The position numbers and the translations under genes were made by a program. Shown here piece by piece: positions 22,896 to 33,832 of a stretch of DNA of 64,000 bases; the first letter of the stretch is position 1; the number at the start of each line of letters is the position of its first letter. Below the pieces are notes generated by a model that was not told where the DNA came from, made no database searches, and was given only the letters and a program-made list of their open reading frames with translations. This DNA comes from Aegilops tauschii subsp. strangulata (lineage: Eukaryota; Streptophyta; Magnoliopsida; Poales; Poaceae): NCBI RefSeq assembly GCF_002575655.3, contig NC_053040.3:153017148-153081147 (forward strand), given 5' to 3'.

Positions 22896-24381
22896 TGGGC
22901 GAAGATGAACGCCGTCGACGTGGCCAGAGGGCCACCAGAGGGCAAGGAGCACCGCACACCCGAACGATATTTTGCGGATGTCCTAGAAGGGTCTCGACTT
23001 GCAGCAGCTCGGTGTGGGCAAGACATTATTTTCGAATGAATACATTCGAGTTGTCCATTGCCTTGTATTATGAAAATAAAGCCTGTTTTGTAATGTAATT
23101 TCGTTATGCTTTAATTGTTTCCTCCTGTGCGGCCGTGTTGTATGCAATCTGAGGGTTGGCCAGTCGTCGGCTTCTGCCCTCGCGTAGGTAGTACGGAGGT
23201 GTTCGGGATGGAATCTAAACAATCTTGATCCAATTATATGGTCCTTGAAGGAGTTGTTTAGTGCAACGAACAAGGCAATCAGACTATACGGCTTAAACGC
23301 CCTCACTTAGCCATAGGAGTTTTATAATAAAGCATGGGCGCAGCCCTCGGTCCAAGCCAGGGTGCTGTCAGCATCTGATCGGGAAGTGTCGATCCTTCGC
23401 ATAACACGGAAAAAATCTCCAACGATTTTGTGACCCTCGAACAGCTGACCGTCTCTCGTCATATCATGACAGTCAGTTTTCGGCTTTCTCTACTGAGGTG
23501 CTCATCCGGTCAAGGCCAGGGCACAATCGCAGTAGTTCTCCCTTTACTACCCTAGCCGATGTAGCGGAACGTAGGGTAGCAAGCACAGGAGCCGGGCAAC
23601 CCAACTATTGACCAAAGACATGATTCGGAGCCAATGCATATAATGCTAAATTCAGGGTGCCGAACTTATATATAAGAAGTGTTCGGACTGTGTTGCCGTA
23701 TTGTGGGGCGATAAGTAGCCCCTGGCGAATATGAAACGTACGAAAGAGTACGGATGCAGCCGATAAGCAGATCGAAATAAAATGAAGTAAGAAGCGAAAA
23801 CCACAGAAACTGTGCCACAAACCATTTTTATTATAACTGGATGGATACGTCGAGGCGTATCTTGTACAGATAGTGCGATAAGCATCCGGGCTGCTTAACA
23901 TGCCGGAATCAATAGGGCGCAGCTTGCGGGTACTGAGAAATAAGTATAAATACCGTCAAGAAGAACGTATAGAGGTTACCCTACACATCTATGTTGCTTG
24001 CCTCCGTTGTATGCCAATCCTTCAAAAGGACTGATGATCAGGCCCGCGGGAAAAGGAACCTGAAACAAGAAGAAAAATTGAAAGTATGTGTGTCCGGGAT
24101 CGGTCTAGCTGAACTATAGATCCCGGGTTAGCTTGTGCCTCCGTCGATGTCCATGGAATTTTGAATGCATAATTATGTACGCGTGGTACGAATGCCACTA
24201 CTTCATCGGGACTGGGACGGAGGCGGAATTGCTAATCGAGCTCTTGATGAGCCGCGCTGTCCTGTTGTAGTGTAGTCCGGAACCTCTTAATGATGTCCAG
24301 GGGCTCGACAGCCGTACTATGGTGCTGCTTGAAAAGGCCACTCTGTACTTCTGCTGCTAGGGCGGCGGTGTGCTCCTCTGT
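22896..24381. other. Non-coding spacer in element A
   Basis: About 1.5 kb where RT-RNase H-integrase would be expected on the minus strand. No YxDD, D,D35E or HHCC motif is seen in any frame. Minus-strand reading past the protease stays open-like for about 130 residues (TAALAAEVQSGLFKQHHSTA) and then decays, so the deletion starts after a short post-protease segment. Confidence 0.6.
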
Positions 24382-24957
24382 TCAGAGGGAGCGTTCCGTA
24401 TTGCCATTGACTGTTATGACACCGCGTGGACCGGGCATCTTGAGCTTGAGATAAGCATAGTGCGGCACTGTGTTGAATCTAGCAAACGTGGTTCGTCCGA
24501 GCAGTGCGTGATAGCCGCTGCAGAAGGGGACGATATCGAAGATTAACTCTTCGCTTCGGAAGTTGTCCAGAGAACCGAAGACCACCTCCAGCGTGATTGA
24601 GCCCGTACAGCGGGCCTCTACACCTGGTATGACTCCTTTAATGGTAGTCTTTGTTGGTTTGATTCATGAGGGCTTAATGCCCATCTTCCGCACTGTGTCC
24701 TAATAAAGCAGGTTGAGGCTGCTACCACCGTCCATCAGGACTCATGTTAGGTGAAACCCGTCAATAATTGGGTCGAGGACTAGTGCGGCTGAACCGCCAT
24801 GGCGGATACTAGTTGGGTGATCTCGACGATCGAAGGTGATCGGGAATGATGACCACGGATTGAATTTGGGGGCGACTGGCTCTACCGCATAGACGTCCCT
24901 AAGTGCTCGCTTGCGCTCCTTTTTGGGGATGTGTGTAGCATATATCATGTTCACCAT
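24382..24957 (-). pseudogene. Gypsy aspartic protease, element A
   Basis: Minus-strand reading includes KKERKRALRDVYAVEP, then ALVLDPIIDGFHLT, then the protease active-site segment VLMDGGS (family form LMDxGSS), and downstream FRSEELIFDIVPFCSGYHAL and LGRTTFARFNTVPHYAYLKL. A TGA stop separates HLT from VLMDGGS, and a second disruption precedes MVFGSLDNF. The order and the GYHALLGR block match the protease of element B. It would cleave the gag-pol polyprotein; the stop makes this copy non-functional. Confidence 0.75.
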
Positions 24958-25073
24958 TTTGACTTGAGGGGGAAATTTCTTCTGTCCCCCAGTGTTCGGC
25001 TGTCGGGGCTCTTCGTCCTCGCCTCACTTTGTGACCCCTTTTCTTTGTTTTCAGCGTTTAACTTGCCAGCCTA

Positions 25074-27500
25074 TTAGAAAACCCAACAGTCTCTGTTGGT
25101 GTGATTGGCTTGTTTGTCTGGGGTGCCATGTATCTGGCACGGACGGTCGAGTATGCGGTCTAGGCTGGAAGGTCCTTCGTTGTTTCTTTTGTAGGGCTTC
25201 TTCCGTTGGCCGGACTTGGAGCCACTGAATCCGGCGTTAACTGTGGTGTCATCGGTGTTGTCGCCATTGCTTCGGCATTTGTGTCTATTGCGCCGGAGCT
25301 TGTTGGTGCTGTTCTTGGCCTCGGAGGGGCCTGCCTCGCTGGTTGTGTTCTTGCTACGAGCTAGCCAGCTGTCCTCACCCGCGCAAAAGCGGGTCATGAG
25401 TGCCGTAAGGGCTGCCATAGACTTCGGCTTTTCTTGGCGGAGATGGCGTGCTAGCCATTCGTCACGGATGCTGTGTTTGAAGGCTGCTAGGGCCTCAACA
25501 TCCGGACAGTCAACAATCTGGTTCTTTTTGGTTAGGAACCTAGTCCAGAATTTTCTAGCTGATTCTCCAGGTTGTTGAACTATGTGGCTTAAGTCGTCGG
25601 CATCTGGTGGCCGGACATAGGTTCCTTGGAAGTTGTCCAGGAAGGCTTCTTCCAAGTCCTCCCAACTGCCGATAAAATTTTCAGGCAGGCTGTTAGGCCA
25701 GTGCCGAGCTGGCCCTTTGAGCTTTAGTGGGAGGTATTTAATGGCGTGGAGGTCATCTCCTCGAGCCATATGGATGTGGAGAATAAAATCCTCGATCCAT
25801 ACTGCAGGATCGGTTGTGCCGTCGTATGATTCGATATTGACGGGCTTGAACCCCTCGGGGAATTCATGATCCAGTACTTCATCTGTGAAGCAGAGAGGGT
25901 GTGCGGCGCCTCTATATCGGGCCGCACCGCGGCGTAGCTCTGATGGAGTCCGTCTGTGGCATTCGGCTCGGGCGTGGTTAGGTTTGTCACATCTGAATAG
26001 GTAGCCGTCGTCGTGCCTCGAGGCACGTCCTCGCGATCCGTAGATCGATCTTGTATGTCCTGCTCTACTGTCCAGGGTCTGCCGGAGGTCGTACGCATGA
26101 CCCCGAACTCTTCCGTCTCTATTTTTACGGGCGGTGGTGCAGGCTGCTGTTCGGCCTGAGTTGCCGCTTTATCATGACCGCGGGGTGGCCGGTCGGCCGC
26201 CCTATCTCGACCACGTGGTGGTCGTTCCGCATTACGCGAGGGAGATGTGTGCTCCGGCGCCTCCTCATCGAATTGAGGTAGCAGTCTGCGTTTCGGGTAG
26301 CTCTTGGCTGGGCGCTTGAGGCCGTATTCTTTGGCTGTCAGGACATCAGTCCATTTGTCGACGAGCAGATCTTGTTCAGCTTGAAGTTGCTGCTGTTTCT
26401 TTTTCAGGCTCCTTGCAGTGGCTATGAGCTAAAGCTTAAAGCGCTCCTGCTCCAGAGGATCCTCAGGCACGATGAAGTCTTCGTGCCGAGGCTTGTCTCC
26501 TCCTTGGAGGGTGGACGGTAACTATCGCCCTCCGAGTCATCTTCTATGGCATGTTCATCAGGGTTATCTTGCCCGTTGTCGTGTTCCTCCTGTTCGGATG
26601 CAGCTCCGACAGGGTCTTCATTGTTTTCGGCATCACCCGGAGTACTATTTTCTCCGGTGCCAGTGTTGCCATCTTTTGAGCGGCGAGGCTTAGAACGGCA
26701 TTTGGGCCGCCGGCGCTTGGATTGCGTCTCAGAGGGTTTATTCGCATCTGGCTCTTCTTTGTCGTCGCCAGATCCTTTAGGTGTATCAACCATGTACACA
26801 TCGTACAAAGAGGTGGCCGCCCAACGTCCAGTGAATGGCGGGTATTGAGCATACTCCTTGTCGGCATCGTCGTCCATACCGTCGATGTCTTCGGAGCCAT
26901 AGTCCAGCACATCGGTTAAGTCATCGATAGTGGCTATGAAGTGGGTGGCAAGCAAAATTCCTCGACATCCGCCTCTAGCTCGAACTGAACATAGTTCGGC
27001 TGTGAGTCCTCCTCCAAGGACAAGTTCTTTAAAGAGTTTAGCACGTCTCCAAAAGGTGAGTGCTGGAAGATGTCCGCGGCACTAAATTCGAAAATTGATA
27101 ACCGATCCAGCTCGGTGTCCGTAGGCGTACCCGGTCCTGAACTTATAGCCGGAGACGAGTCCGGAGTTCCATTGACGCAAATATTGCAGGATGTCGAGTC
27201 CGTGTGTGGCTCCAACGCCGCGGACTTTGTGGCCTCAGAGGGCACGATCTGCTTCGGTTCTAAGGCCGTTGCAGCAACAGGAACCATCTCCTGGAAGTGA
27301 TCCGATGACAGATCTAAGTCATGTTCATCGGGGCGAGGGAGAGCAATCGCTGCGGTCTCAAACCCATTGAAGATCAAGTCTCCACGGGTATCCGCGATGT
27401 AGTTCAAGCTTCCAAATTTGACCTGATGGCCAGGGGCGTAGCTATCGACCTGCTCCAGATGGCCAAGCGAGTTGGCCCGCAGTACGAAGCCGCCGAACAC
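25074..27500 (-). pseudogene. Gypsy gag gene, element A
   Basis: Minus strand. An N-terminal part at 27500-26422 is acidic and low-complexity (SLNYIADTRGDLIFNG, DDADKEYAQYPPFTGRW) and includes a Lys/Arg-rich patch near 26690. After frame breaks, the Retrotrans_gag core lies at 25769-25074: MARGDDLHAIKYLPLKLKGP, ARHWPNSLPENFIGSWEDLE, QQPGESARKFWTRF, and a C-terminal C-x2-H-type knuckle-like tail (CQIHGTPDKQANHTNRDCWV). The protein would form the capsid-like particle. At least two frame changes (near 26430 and 25770-26100) break it. It keeps the core that element B has lost. Confidence 0.75.
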
Positions 27501-27613
27501 AAAAATCTATCCGAGGAGGAAGGTTTCTCCTTGGACAGCGTCCCTATCGACAATTGAAGGAGCCATCGAACCTTTCGTCAACGGCACAGTGGAACTCTCA
27601 ATGAAAGCACCAA

Positions 27614-28093
27614 TGTCGGTGTCAAAACTGGCGGATCTCGGGTAGGGGGTCCCGAACTGTGCGTCTAGGATCAATGGTAACAGGAGACGGGGGACACGAT
27701 GTTTACCCAGGTTCGGGCCCTCTCTATGGAGGTAATACCCTACTTCCTGCTTGATTGATCTTGATGAATATGAGTATTACAAGAGTTGATCTACCACGAG
27801 ATCGTAATGGCTAAACCCTAGAAGTCTAGCATGTATGACTATGGTAATGTGTATGTCTCTATCCGGACTACGCTCTCCGGTTTATATAGACACCGGAGAG
27901 ATCTAGGGTTACATGGAGTCGGTTACATCAGAGGGAATCTTCATAGTTGGTCGCCTAGCTTGCTTTCCACGTCAAGGAGAGTCTAATCCGCACATGGGTA
28001 CAGTCTTTGGCCTCCATGTCTTCACAGCCCATCAGTCCGGCCCATGGATAGCAGGCCGGACGCCCGAGGACCCCTTAGTCCAGGACTCCCTCA
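27614..28093 (-). repeat. 5' LTR of element A
   Basis: 480 bp. The internal sequence next to it (minus strand TTGGTGCTTTCATTGAGAG, 27613 downwards) is identical to the bases after the 5' LTR of element B (30112 onward), so it is the conserved primer-site region; I cannot name the tRNA. Confidence 0.9.
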
Positions 28094-28098
28094 ACCGC

Positions 28099-29628
28099 GT
28101 CATGAAGAAGAAAGAGTTGCCACACCCCCATCACTCATGAAAATGTTCTCGAGGAGAATGAGTCTGTGCCCGACCCTCCTACTACTCAAGTGGAGGTTGA
28201 AAACACCGAGGCGGCCACAAACAACATTGATGAAGCCAATGACGTAGTCATGGCTGAAGCTAATGTGGCGCCTGAAGCTAATGTTGCACCTGAAGCCAAT
28301 GTGCAGCATGAAGCCCATGTCAATGCCAATGCTCCTATACCGCCTCCAAGGCCTCACACTATTGAGCAGGAATTTGATCGCGGCCAACTTGTCACTGTTT
28401 GATGGCCTATTCTAGTTCCTCCGCCTGCTCCCGGACCACAATTTGACTACCATGTGGAGCGCAGGCCTCAGGTGCAGAAGCCAAAGCCCCGACTACCAAG
28501 ATTTCCCGGTGCTGCAACTTCCCCAGGATCATTCAATGTCAACAGCTTCAAGGCTCACAACACCTTCTTTGACAGTGCAATGAACCCTTACTCAAGGCTA
28601 AGAATCTCATCTGATCACTTCTGGAGCTATCAGCAGCGCAGCTATTACTCATGCATCTTATACAATCAAGGGTGAATCTTTCCTCACATGCGTCTGGATT
28701 GTGAAGCCATTGCTGGTCTACCCTGCTTGGAAGAAGCTCTAGACTGCTTCAGAGATGCTGGACTTCTGCAGTTTGTCACTGATAAAGAGCATTGGAATGG
28801 GGAGCTTCTGCTACAATTCTATGCCACTCTTCACATTCGTAGCTACAACAGGGATCCAAAGACTTAGGTCCTTGAGTGGATGATAGGTGATGTACACCAT
28901 GAAGCCAAAGCCCAAGATATCATTGAGCTTACTTCCCTGCCCACTCCAGGTGAACTCTGTGAACCTGGTTGTCAGCTTCACCGCAATGCATTGGAGAGCA
29001 TATTTCAGAAGCGTGAGCCCAACATGAGTCAAATGCTCAGCATGATGAAGCCACTACCACGAGATGCTGAATATCCTAAGGAATTCTTTGTCGAAGACTT
29101 AGAGTATCTGCCCCGCACCATTTATCATATTATAAGGCGAACTCTATGGCCAGCAAAGGACATTCTCCTGCAGCCAAGCTTGAAGGCTTAATGAAGACAT
29201 TGGTTTTCTATATCCTGAATGGCATCAGCTTCAATGCTCAAGATTTCTTCATCAGGCAACTTGCAGCTTCTGGAATTGATCTCTTTGGCCTGAAGTTTTA
29301 TGCTCCATGGGTAATGCGCTTAATCAAGCTTCACTCCTCTGTCAACTATTAGCCCTCTGCGCGCAACCATCTTATCTTCTTGCCAGAGGTTGATCTGTCT
29401 GTTGAAGCCATCTACCCTGAACCAGCAAAGGAGCCAATATATCTTCACAATGCCGATCGCCAAAGCTTCACGCAACCCATTGAAGGAGTTCTTGTTGCAA
29501 CTCGTGTTTATCCTCTGGCTGGTAACACACGTGCACCTCATCGTGCAACCACTGAAGCCACTGAAAGCACTATTGCTCAAAGGCCTCGGAAGCGATCTCA
29601 CATTCTCAATGACCGAGAGCTTCTCGTG
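28099..29628 (+). pseudogene. Gag-like gene of element N, part 2 (putative plant transposon protein domain)
   Basis: Segment 28166-28402 holds a repeat of EANVAPEANV and a Pro-rich end. From 28454 a globular domain follows: RLPRFPGAATSPGSFNVNSF, HFWSYQQRSYYSCIL, then CFRDAGLLQF and HWNGELLLQFYATLHIRSYN, LEWMIGDVHHEAKAQDIIEL, and on to FYAPWVMRLIKLHSSVNY near 29350. Stops follow SCILYNQG (TGA), DPKT (TAG) and SVNY (TAG). The QFYxTxH core matches the gag-like protein of element M, so both belong to one family, probably the domain annotated as a putative plant transposon protein. Function unknown; gag-like is inferred from position. Confidence 0.65.
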
Positions 29629-29633
29629 GCCTT

Positions 29634-30111
29634 TAGGGAGTCCTGGACTAAGGGGTCCTCGGGCGTCTGGCCTGTTAGCCATCGGCCGGACTGATGGGCT
29701 GTGAAGATACGAAGACCGAAGACTGCACTCGTGTCCGGATGGGACTCTCCTTGGCGTGGAAGGCAAGCTTGGCGACCGAATATGTAGATTCCTTTCTTTT
29801 TAACCGACTTTGTGTAACCCTAGATCCTCCTGGTGTCTATATAAACCAGAGGATTTAGTCCGGAGATAGAGACACTCATTACCATAGTCATACAGGCTAG
29901 GCTTTAGGGTTCAGCCATCTTGATCTCGTGGTAGATCAACTCTTGTAATACTCATATTTATCAAGATCAATCAAGCAGGAAGTAGGGTATTACCTCCATA
30001 GAGAGGGCCCAAACCTGGGTAAACATTGTGTCCCCTGTCTCCTGTTACCATCGACCTTAGACGCACAGTTCGGGACCCCCTACCCGAGATCCGCCGGCTT
30101 TGACACCGACA
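29634..30111 (+). repeat. 5' LTR of element B
   Basis: 478 bp, ending GGCTTTGACACCGACA, followed by TTGGTGCTTTCATTGAGAG (primer-site region). TATA-like CTATATAAACC lies near 29837-29848. Confidence 0.92.
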
Positions 30112-30137
30112 TTGGTGCTTTCATTGAGAGTTCCACT

Positions 30138-30599
30138 GTGCCGTCGACTACAGGATCGATGACTCGCCTCGTCCTTAAAGACAATATCACCGCCGGAGGA
30201 GAACTGGCCCCAGGCCAAACCCTCCGGCTGGGCGGCTTTACCATGACTGCCCGTTCGGCCGTTAAGCCGACGATGACCTCTTGGGCCATTGAAAATCCCC
30301 TTCGTATCGACTCCAAACACTCCAAGCAGATAGATCCGGCGAAGTTTTCGTCTTTAAACAAGCTCCTTGATCGCATCGCCGCCCTGGGAATCGCCACAGA
30401 TTACGATCGGATCGGGCTTAAACCCGACCAAAGAGAAATCAAATCTCCACCGGTCACCCACCAGATAGCGGTAGTCGAGGAGCAAGACGGCGACTCTTCC
30501 CCTATACTGAAGACGGACTATGTCCGGATCGCCGACCCTGCAGAGCCGGATACCCACCAGCAAAAGGAGGTGACCGGCCACCCACCCACCCAGACATAA
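30138..30599 (+). pseudogene. Gag N-terminal remnant, element B
   Basis: ATG 30138, 26 bp after the primer-site region, opens 153 codons (MPSTTGSMTRLVLKDNITAG ... ADPAEPDTHQQKEV) ending TAA at 30597-30599. The next frame begins at once with gag sequence that aligns after the core in element A (QQQSQETVHHFWARF against QQPGESARKFWTRF). The part containing the GPARHWLNSLP block is therefore deleted, a loss of several hundred bases. A capsid protein from this copy would lack its core. Confidence 0.75.
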
Positions 30600-30607
30600 G
30601 CGCTCTC

Positions 30608-33600
30608 ATGAGCATACAACAGCAGTCTCAGGAAACGGTCCACCACTTCTGGGCCAGATTCCTCCTGGTCAAGGACAAGGTTAAAGATTGTCGCGATGAG
30701 GACGCGATATCAGCGTTCTACAACAATTGCACGAACGAAGGAATCCTCAACGCCATCAATCGCAGCCGCATACTACACTTCACTGACTTGGCAACTATCG
30801 TACAGAAGTACAACGCAATGGAAAGCGCCTGGAAAGATCGGGCAGCTTGTTGGGAGCCATCGGTCCTAACTCAACCGCTGGTCCAGGCGAAAAGGGCGCA
30901 TCCCCGTGACACGCCCAATCCAATAGCCAAGAAATATAAACCCATTACGCGGCACGGAACCATTCTGGAGGGATGGCTCGATGGCCCATGCAAAATACAC
31001 ACAGCACCGGACACCATACCAACCCACAGCCTTAGAGCATGTTGGATACTCCGGCAGGTAGCCAAGAGCTGCGAGGACATCCTTACCAAAAACACCCCAG
31101 AGCAACACCCTCCAGAAGACAACGACCCCAGAGTATTGACGGTCTTCGAGACATTCGCTTCAAACAATAAGCGCAAAAGGGCACTCCGCGACCTTGCCGA
31201 AGTCTGTCAAATGGCCGCGATAAACCCTTGGAACGACACGGCTATAACCTTTAATGCCGGTGATGAACCAAAATACAGGACAGTCCGAGCACCAGCCGCC
31301 TTAGTCCTTAGTCCCATCATGGACGGCTTTCGACTCACCAAGGTCCTCATGGACAGCGGCAGCGGACGAAACCTCATCTACGAGGATACACTCCACAAGA
31401 TGGAAATAGACAAAAGCCGCATCGAGCAAAGCAGCACGACCTTCGGAGGAATCATTCCCAGTCGGGAGGCGCGGTGTGCGGGAAAAATCACACTTGACAT
31501 GGTATTCGGCACGCCGGAGAATTATCGGTCCGAAGAAATAACCTTCCAAGTGGCCCATTTCAGCAGTGGATATCACGCCCTGTTGGGGCGAGATGCTTTT
31601 ACACGCTTCCAAGCTATACCTCATTATGGGTACATGAAGCTCAAAATGCCCGGGCCCAATGGCATAATCACTCTTGTGAGTGATCCGGACATAACACTCC
31701 GCGCCGAAAACAAAACCGCATCCCTAGCCCTTGAGGCATTATCTGAAGCCCTCGCGGCCGAGGAATTAACCGCACTGCGCTCCACGATGGATAGGGACGA
31801 TGTGATCTTAGACAAACGACCCAAATCCACCTCCTTCAAATCGGCAGAAGAAATAGTCAAATTCCAGGTCCACCCAACGGACCCCAAGAAGACAGCATCT
31901 ATTGGGGCACAACTAGACCCAACGGTCGACGCCGCGCTACGGGATTTCCTTCGTGAAAACTGGGATATATTCGCCCGGCACCGTTCTGACATGCCTAGAA
32001 TCCCACGCGAACTGGCCGAACATAGCCTCAATATATTAAAGGGATACAAACCAGTCAAACAAGCACTGCGACGCTTTTCCGAACCCAAACGCCAAGCTAT
32101 GGGGGAGGAGCTGGCCAAGCTAATTGAGGCCGGATTCATTAGAGAAATAAATCATCCGGACTGGCTGGCAAACTTGGTGATGGTACCAAAGAAGGACAAA
32201 TCCTGGCGCCCGTGCGTCGATTTTAAAGACCTCAACAAGGCTTGCCCTAAGGATCCCTTCCCCCTCCCCCGCATCGATCAAATCATTGATGCTACCGCAG
32301 GACACGACTCACTATGTTTCCTTGATGCATATTCCGGATACCATCAAATCAAAATGAAGGAATCCGATCAAGCTGCAACAGCATTTATTACCCCGTATGG
32401 GCCATTCTGCTTCAACACCATGCCCTTCGGGCTCAAGAACGTCAGCGCCACATACCAACGCATGATTCAAACATGCCTGGAGAAACAGATCGGCAAGACA
32501 GTTGAAGCCTATGTGGACGACGTCGTCATCAAAACTAGGCACGTCGAAACACTAATAGACGATTTACGTCTCACATTCGACAACCTCCGCACGTATGACA
32601 TTAAGCTCAATCCGGAAAAGTGTGTTTTCGGCGCCCCCACTGGAAAACTGCTGGGCTTCATCGTTTCCAATAGAGGAATTGAAGCAAATCCAGCCAAAAT
32701 TCGAGCTCTGTCTCAATTGGCTACGCCAACAGACCTGAAACAAGTCCAAAGACTTGCGGATTGCGTGGCAGCTCTAAGCTGTTTTATCTCCAGATTGGGA
32801 GAAAAGGCACTGCCACTCTATCGCCTTTTACGGCGAACCGATCACTTCGAGTGGATGGACGCGGCAACAGCCGGACTGGAGGAAATAAAAACCCTTCTAG
32901 GGAGCAACCCAATCCTGGCCGCGCCAAACGTCGGCGAACCCATGTTATACATATCGGCAACACAGGTGGTGAGCGATGTGCTCGTCGTTGAACGAGAACA
33001 GGACGGACACAAATTCCCGCTTCAGAAGCCAGTATACTACGTATCCACTATCCTTACACCATGCAAATCTCGGTACCCCCATTATCAAAAGATAACATAC
33101 GCGGTCTTTATGGCATCCCGAAAGCTACGACACTACTTCCAGGAGTGGTCGATCACGGTGGCTTCCGAAGTACCACTCAACGACATAATAAACAATCGCG
33201 ATGCCACGGGTCGGATTGCCAAATGGGCCATTGAGCTCCTTCCATTTGATATTACATACAAACCACGTCGAGCTATTAAATCCCAAGTACTGGCTGACTT
33301 CGTCGCCGAATGGACAGAGGCCGAACTCCCTAAAGAGTACGACACATATTCCAATTGGGTTATGTATTTCGATGGCTCCAAAATGCTGGCAGGGCTAGGA
33401 GCGGGCGTCGTTTTAACGTCCCCTACTGGAGACGTCATTCAGTACGTACTCCAAATACTATACACAGACTCCAACAACGCAGCCGAATACGAGGCCTTAT
33501 TGCATGGTCTCCGGATGGCTGTCTCCATGGGCATACAACGCCTGGAAGTGCGCGGGGACTCAAACCTTGCAATATCTCAAATAAATGGAGACTTCGATGC

Positions 33601-33832
33601 CAAAGATCCGAAGATGGCAGCTTATCGTAACACCGGCATAAAAATGTCGGCTCGGTTCGAGGGGCTCGAGTTCCATCATGTGGCTCGAGAAAGTAATCAA
33701 GCGGCGGACGTTCTTGCTTGTATCAGCATGAAGTGTGACCCCATCCCACCTAATATCTTTCTGGAAAGGCTTTTTAAGCCATCCGTGGTGTGGCAGGGGG
33801 AAACGGCAACACTAGTCCCGATCCGAACATAA
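30608..33832 (+). CDS. Gag C terminus-protease-RT-RNase H polyprotein, element B
   Basis: 1074 codons, uninterrupted. Residues 1-80 are the gag C terminus; a degenerate C-x2-H-x8-H-x4-C knuckle lies at about 128-145. Protease active site LMDSGSG is at 247-253 with GYHALLGRDAF downstream. RT spans about 480-700: WRPCVDFKDLNKACPKDPFP, FLDAYSGYHQI, TMPFGLKN and the catalytic YVDD at 635-638. A long linker follows; RNase H starts at FDGSK (about 921-925) and continues to HVARESNQAAD. The protein would copy element RNA into cDNA. It runs out of frame at its C terminus, where one base is missing relative to fragment C (33795-33806), cutting it from integrase. All visible RT and RH catalytic residues are kept. 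Confidence 0.85.
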   Translation: MSIQQQSQETVHHFWARFLLVKDKVKDCRDEDAISAFYNNCTNEGILNAINRSRILHFTDLATIVQKYNAMESAWKDRAACWEPSVLTQPLVQAKRAHPRDTPNPIAKKYKPITRHGTILEGWLDGPCKIHTAPDTIPTHSLRACWILRQVAKSCEDILTKNTPEQHPPEDNDPRVLTVFETFASNNKRKRALRDLAEVCQMAAINPWNDTAITFNAGDEPKYRTVRAPAALVLSPIMDGFRLTKVLMDSGSGRNLIYEDTLHKMEIDKSRIEQSSTTFGGIIPSREARCAGKITLDMVFGTPENYRSEEITFQVAHFSSGYHALLGRDAFTRFQAIPHYGYMKLKMPGPNGIITLVSDPDITLRAENKTASLALEALSEALAAEELTALRSTMDRDDVILDKRPKSTSFKSAEEIVKFQVHPTDPKKTASIGAQLDPTVDAALRDFLRENWDIFARHRSDMPRIPRELAEHSLNILKGYKPVKQALRRFSEPKRQAMGEELAKLIEAGFIREINHPDWLANLVMVPKKDKSWRPCVDFKDLNKACPKDPFPLPRIDQIIDATAGHDSLCFLDAYSGYHQIKMKESDQAATAFITPYGPFCFNTMPFGLKNVSATYQRMIQTCLEKQIGKTVEAYVDDVVIKTRHVETLIDDLRLTFDNLRTYDIKLNPEKCVFGAPTGKLLGFIVSNRGIEANPAKIRALSQLATPTDLKQVQRLADCVAALSCFISRLGEKALPLYRLLRRTDHFEWMDAATAGLEEIKTLLGSNPILAAPNVGEPMLYISATQVVSDVLVVEREQDGHKFPLQKPVYYVSTILTPCKSRYPHYQKITYAVFMASRKLRHYFQEWSITVASEVPLNDIINNRDATGRIAKWAIELLPFDITYKPRRAIKSQVLADFVAEWTEAELPKEYDTYSNWVMYFDGSKMLAGLGAGVVLTSPTGDVIQYVLQILYTDSNNAAEYEALLHGLRMAVSMGIQRLEVRGDSNLAISQINGDFDAKDPKMAAYRNTGIKMSARFEGLEFHHVARESNQAADVLACISMKCDPIPPNIFLERLFKPSVVWQGETATLVPIRT

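Larger units (their letters stand above)
20817..28093 (-). mobile_element. Element A: Gypsy LTR retrotransposon (gag-protease only), minus strand
   Basis: Direct LTRs of 479-480 bp (20817-21295 and 27614-28093) with TSD ACCGC (20812-20816 and 28094-28098). Read on the minus strand: 5' LTR, gag, protease, a non-coding gap, an antisense ORF remnant, PPT and 3' LTR. RT, RNase H and integrase are missing; the 3.1 kb after the protease shows none of their motifs. By hand count the LTRs differ at about 14 sites. The LTR start (TGAGGGAGTCCTGGACTAAG) is common in Triticeae Gypsy elements; Fatima is a tentative family name. Confidence 0.88.
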